Positions 34,401-36,310 of a stretch of 36,310 nucleotides of DNA are shown here, one piece after another. The notes under the pieces are model-generated. The model did no database searches. It saw only the letters and a program-made list of their open reading frames with translations, and was not told where the DNA came from. Every line of letters begins with the position of its first letter. Positions within the stretch are counted from its first letter, which is position 1. The DNA lies in the NCBI RefSeq assembly GCF_021655115.1, contig NZ_PPXY01000041.1, positions 1-36,310 of the forward strand, in the 5' to 3' direction. This DNA comes from Clostridium sp. Cult3 (lineage in GTDB: Bacteria > Bacillota > Clostridia > Tissierellales > Tepidimicrobiaceae). Both the position numbers and the translations under genes were made by a program.

Positions 34401-34990
34401 ACGAGTATAAAGTTACAGGGGAAAGATTACAGTTTATTATTAAGCAGCATGATGATCTATTAGCGGCTAAAGCAGATTTACAAAAAGTGATAAATGATAT
34501 GGAAATGAAGATGAAGGAGCAGTTTTTATATAGCTTTAACAAGATAAACGAGAATTTTAACAAGGTTTTTTCCGTATTATTTGATGGAGGTAAGGCAGAT
34601 TTAATATTAGAAGATGAAGAGGATATTCTTAGCTGTGGGATAGAAGTAAAAGCTCAACCACCAGGAAAAAAATTGCAGAATTTATCTCTGCTTTCCGGGG
34701 GAGAAAAGTCTTTAACTGCAGTGGCTTTATTATTTGCAATACTTCAAACTAAACCTACACCTTTTTGCATATTAGATGAAATAGATGCAGCATTAGATGA
34801 AGCTAATATAAACAGATACACAAACTATCTAAAAAGCTTATCCCATGACACACAATTTATCATGATAACCCATAGAAAAAGTACTATGGAGATAGCTGAT
34901 ATATTATATGGTGTAACTATGGAAGAGGAAGGAGTTAGTAAAATAGTTTCTGTCAAATTAACAGATGATTTAGATGAAATAGCTAGTTAG
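31412..34990 (+). CDS. smc: Chromosome segregation ATPase SMC
   Basis: SMC, with ScpA and ScpB (not in this window), organises and separates the chromosome. The 1192-residue protein has Walker A GPNGSGKSN at 31-39 in the head, a coiled-coil arm (about 170-500), a hinge (about 505-690, with EGRLIGVVADIIRVEERYEKA and GSMTGGSMART), a second coiled coil, and the C-terminal half-head with signature LSGGEKS at 1094-1100 and Walker B ILDEID near 1120-1125. I set the start at TTG 31412, giving MHLKKIEIRGFKSFADK and a good distance from AAGAGGTG; a GTG at 31403 overlaps that site. Confidence 0.97.
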   Translation: MHLKKIEIRGFKSFADKIEIEFEEGITAIVGPNGSGKSNISDAIRWALGEQSVKTLRGSKMEDIIFSGTDKRRALGYAEVSIIFDNKDGAIPIDYQEVAITRRMFRSGESEYYLNKTSCRLKDIREIFMDTGVGKDGYSIVGQGKVDEILSSRPEDRRNIFEEAAGIVKYKSKKEEAEKKLEKTQDNLIRIKDIIGELEKQTESLKEQSEKANTFLRLSNRLKELEVNLYIRDINRIGKELKLIDEEKINLTIQMDEKLREREKIESQFNLLKVKIEDMDGSIDRIQNEKIELLNQLNENKNQIKLLEEKHKFYIKDVDRLEREIGELKWNHENLSKEKRNLQQELKEKNKLLQALKDEFNQKNMELNKLNEKIKAEENTIEEEKDKVIVSYNGITDVKSKINNLLSFRENIDKRVHQIEKEIHSLLMGKEQDLQSLREIKELEVKKKEKLIDYNKFVANLRLKDDNYKEQLDHLYNRLNDSKVELQGKISNYNLLKNMQDDYDGYYKSVKNLMQACKRDEGLEGRLIGVVADIIRVEERYEKAIDVGLGGNLQNVVTFNEEDAKFIIEYLRKNNLGRVTFLPLSTIKGNPIDISPKDREDLNILGLGSEVVSYDERYKNIIEYLLGRTIVVKDLDDATLVAKRFNYRFRIVTLEGDIINPGGSMTGGSMARTSGNLLNRGYRLEKLKKEINTLSKIQRDLEQEKTYIKHKLEDNINELNKYKEELQSLNIEIIRLENEKANFNSQVEKNQESFIKYEDEINRLNIELIEIEEDKKALDKQLRYLMEENEKIKNNVKDFMQQFESVKIVRDQLMKEVTDMRIEINLLENKLIDNEEKVLGIENEISNLKVLQGEKKEELTNIKGKIVNIGTLVDSKERDIVKLSQLEGEKDVSLNLLREEKTEAMKDYYLQQSQLKEINEKLNRLEKSKTKYEVKEAKYDVQLDNINKRLAEDYELLFDDAMKLWIEIDDLDKAVLEVNELKDEIKDLGTVNLNSIDEYKVTGERLQFIIKQHDDLLAAKADLQKVINDMEMKMKEQFLYSFNKINENFNKVFSVLFDGGKADLILEDEEDILSCGIEVKAQPPGKKLQNLSLLSGGEKSLTAVALLFAILQTKPTPFCILDEIDAALDEANINRYTNYLKSLSHDTQFIMITHRKSTMEIADILYGVTMEEEGVSKIVSVKLTDDLDEIAS

Positions 34991-35066
34991 ATTAGCAGTT
35001 AAGAGTAAAGAGATGATTTATTTATTTTGACATAATAATTATTGAATTTCTATCAGGAGGTTAAAT

Positions 35067-36185
35067 ATGTTCAAAAATTTATTTAAATGGAATAAAAAAA
35101 GTAAAGATAAAAAAGATGATGATTTAGAATTGAATGAAAAGCAGGATGTATCAGAGGTAAAAATGCAAGAAGAGGAATCTACTTTAGAAGGCAAAGCAGG
35201 AATTAAGGTAGAACATGCAAAAGAAACATTAGATGAAGTAGAAGAAGATAAAGCTGAATCAAAGCCAAAACTAAGCTTCTTTGAAAAGCTAATGCAGGGA
35301 TTGGATAAGACGAGAAAAGAGATGACGGATAAGATTGATAGTATTTTAAAATCCTATACTAAAATAGACGATGAGCTCTTTGATGATTTAGAGGAAATAC
35401 TTGTCACTGCAGATGTAGGTATTAATACAACGATGGAACTAACCGATAGATTAAAGAATAGGGTTAAGAAGGAAAAGATTAAAGAACCAGAAGATATTAA
35501 AGAACTTCTAAAGGATGAAATAAAGAAGATGATGACTCAATCAGGAGAGGAAAACCAGTTAAAGTTGGAACCGTCTCCTGCAGTGGTGCTAGTTGTAGGA
35601 GTAAATGGTGTAGGTAAGACAACAACCATTGGGAAACTATCTTATAATTTAAAAAAAGAAGGTAAAAAAGTAATAATTGCAGCTGGTGATACCTTTAGAG
35701 CTGCAGCTATTGAACAATTAGAGGAATGGGGTAATAGAGCAGGAGTAGACATTATTTCCCATAATGAAGGGGCAGACCCTGCGGCAGTAATATTTGATGG
35801 TATTCAAGCTGCGAAAGCAAGGAAAGGTGATGTTTTGATATGTGATACTGCTGGAAGGCTTCACAATAAAAAGAATTTGATGAATGAGTTAAACAAGATA
35901 TTTCGTGTAGTAGAAAAGGAATATCCTGAAGCCCAAAAGGAAGTATTGCTAGTATTAGATGCAACCACTGGGCAAAATGCTATTTCTCAGGCAAAAGTAT
36001 TTAAAGAAGTTTGTGATATTACGGGGGTTGCATTAACCAAACTAGATGGAACCGCTAAAGGTGGAGTGGTGATTGCGTTACAATCCGAGTTAGGTTTGCC
36101 AGTAAAACTTGTAGGAGTAGGAGAAGGTATAGAGGATTTGCAACCTTTCAATGTAGATGATTTTATAGAAGCTATATTTAATTAG
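35067..36185 (+). CDS. ftsY: Signal recognition particle receptor FtsY
   Basis: FtsY docks SRP-ribosome complexes at the membrane. The 372-residue protein has a charged, acidic N-terminal A region (1 to about 75), the four-helix N domain from FFEKLMQGLDKTRKEM, and the G domain with GVNGVGKTTT at 178-187, DTAGR at 260-264 and TKLDG at 324-328, ending GVGEGIEDLQPFNVDDFIEAIF. It starts after AGGAGG in a 76-base gap from smc; TTGACA at 35027-35032 has no matching -10. ffh, expected next in this gene order, is not seen before the window ends; repeat DNA follows instead. Confidence 0.97.
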   Translation: MFKNLFKWNKKSKDKKDDDLELNEKQDVSEVKMQEEESTLEGKAGIKVEHAKETLDEVEEDKAESKPKLSFFEKLMQGLDKTRKEMTDKIDSILKSYTKIDDELFDDLEEILVTADVGINTTMELTDRLKNRVKKEKIKEPEDIKELLKDEIKKMMTQSGEENQLKLEPSPAVVLVVGVNGVGKTTTIGKLSYNLKKEGKKVIIAAGDTFRAAAIEQLEEWGNRAGVDIISHNEGADPAAVIFDGIQAAKARKGDVLICDTAGRLHNKKNLMNELNKIFRVVEKEYPEAQKEVLLVLDATTGQNAISQAKVFKEVCDITGVALTKLDGTAKGGVVIALQSELGLPVKLVGVGEGIEDLQPFNVDDFIEAIFN

Positions 36186-36188
36186 TCA

Positions 36189-36214
36189 ATATATAAAATT
36201 TTAATTTTATATAT
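36189..36214 (+). terminator. AT-only palindrome after ftsY
   Basis: Positions 36189-36200 and 36203-36214 are 12-base inverted repeats around TT, made only of A and T, three bases after the ftsY stop. It may act as a weak terminator, or simply be AT-rich target DNA beside the repeats that begin at about 36214. Confidence 0.45.
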
Positions 36215-36310
36215 GTCAATAGTCAATGAAAATGTCACATAAGAACATAGAAATTTATTCAGTGAAAATGTCACTTTTAATGATAAAAAAAATATATAAC
36301 CGCATTTATT
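36214..36310. mobile_element. Probable end of an IS21-type insertion sequence
   Basis: Two copies of a 16-base word differing at one base, TCAATGAAAATGTCAC (36223-36238) and TCAGTGAAAATGTCAC (36259-36274), lie 36 bases apart in an otherwise gene-free stretch. IS21-family elements carry such repeated sequences inside their ends and begin with TG, which fits TGTCAATAG at 36214. No transposase reading frame is present before the window edge. Alternatives are a repeat-type regulatory site or another IS family. Confidence 0.45.

Noticed and set aside
35027-35055. Possible ftsY promoter with TTGACA
   Set aside because: The -35 is perfect but no -10 word lies 16-18 bases downstream before the ribosome site.
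1-36310. CRISPR array, tRNA or rRNA genes, toxin-antitoxin or phage genes
   Set aside because: No regularly spaced repeats, cloverleaf-like blocks or relevant protein families were found; the window is almost entirely conserved core genes.

Overview
The window is a dense, AT-rich stretch of core chromosome from a low-GC Gram-positive bacterium. The gene order follows the Bacillus/Clostridia housekeeping block: yicC-remA-gmk-rpoZ-coaBC-priA-def-fmt-rsmB-rlmN-prpC-prkC-rsgA-rpe-thiN-rpmB-yloU-yloV-recG ... plsX-acpP-rnc-smc-ftsY. A ylbJ sporulation gene with a SigE-like promoter, remA, many TTG/GTG starts, strong GGAGG ribosome sites and acetate kinase point to a spore-forming, probably anaerobic, acetate-producing member of the Clostridia/Tissierellia. 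The genus cannot be fixed from this sequence alone.

Layout. 178-3474: yicC to coaBC (RNA turnover, matrix regulator, GMP kinase, RNA polymerase omega, CoA synthesis), closed by a long hairpin. 3497-8162: priA, def, fmt and a membrane zinc peptidase, closed by a terminator. 8180-14862: rsmB, rlmN, the PP2C/PASTA-kinase signalling pair, rsgA and rpe. 14863-16306: a thiamine unit with its own promoter, a TPP riboswitch with terminator, thiT and thiN. 16370-16582: a 60-residue membrane protein of unknown role. 16587-16948: rpmB on the minus strand, divergent from the next operon. 16920-19028: Asp23/YloU-like protein and a FakA-like kinase. 19071-22673: recG, rsmD, coaD and a coiled-coil protein. 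22674-26052: ylbJ (minus), a patatin-like esterase (plus) and tmcAL (minus). 26182-29556: ackA, then yceD-rpmF from a consensus promoter, plsX and acpP. 29584-36185: rnc, an Elp3-like radical SAM protein, smc and ftsY. From about 36214 to the edge there is repeated DNA that looks like the end of an IS21-type insertion sequence.

How the genes work together. Most of the window serves translation and its quality control: Def/Fmt for the initiator Met, RsmB, RlmN, RsmD, RsgA, RNase III and YceD for rRNA, L28 and L32, TmcAL and an Elp3-like enzyme for tRNA. A smaller set supports chromosome maintenance and protein targeting (PriA, RecG, SMC, FtsY). Cofactor genes (CoaBC, CoaD, ThiT, ThiN) and phospholipid precursor genes (FakA-like, PlsX, AcpP) complete it. 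Compared with B. subtilis, the separate ylbH-ylbN-rpmF cluster sits between recG and plsX, ackA is inserted in it, ylbL is absent, and the fab genes that usually separate plsX from acpP are missing.

I found no CRISPR array, tRNA, rRNA, prophage or defence system. The least ordinary items are the IS-like repeats at the right edge, the 60-residue membrane protein at the spoVM locus, the ylbJ/patatin divergent region with a 14-bp perfect inverted repeat, the hairpin just before rnc, and several stop codons built into hairpins or a promoter.
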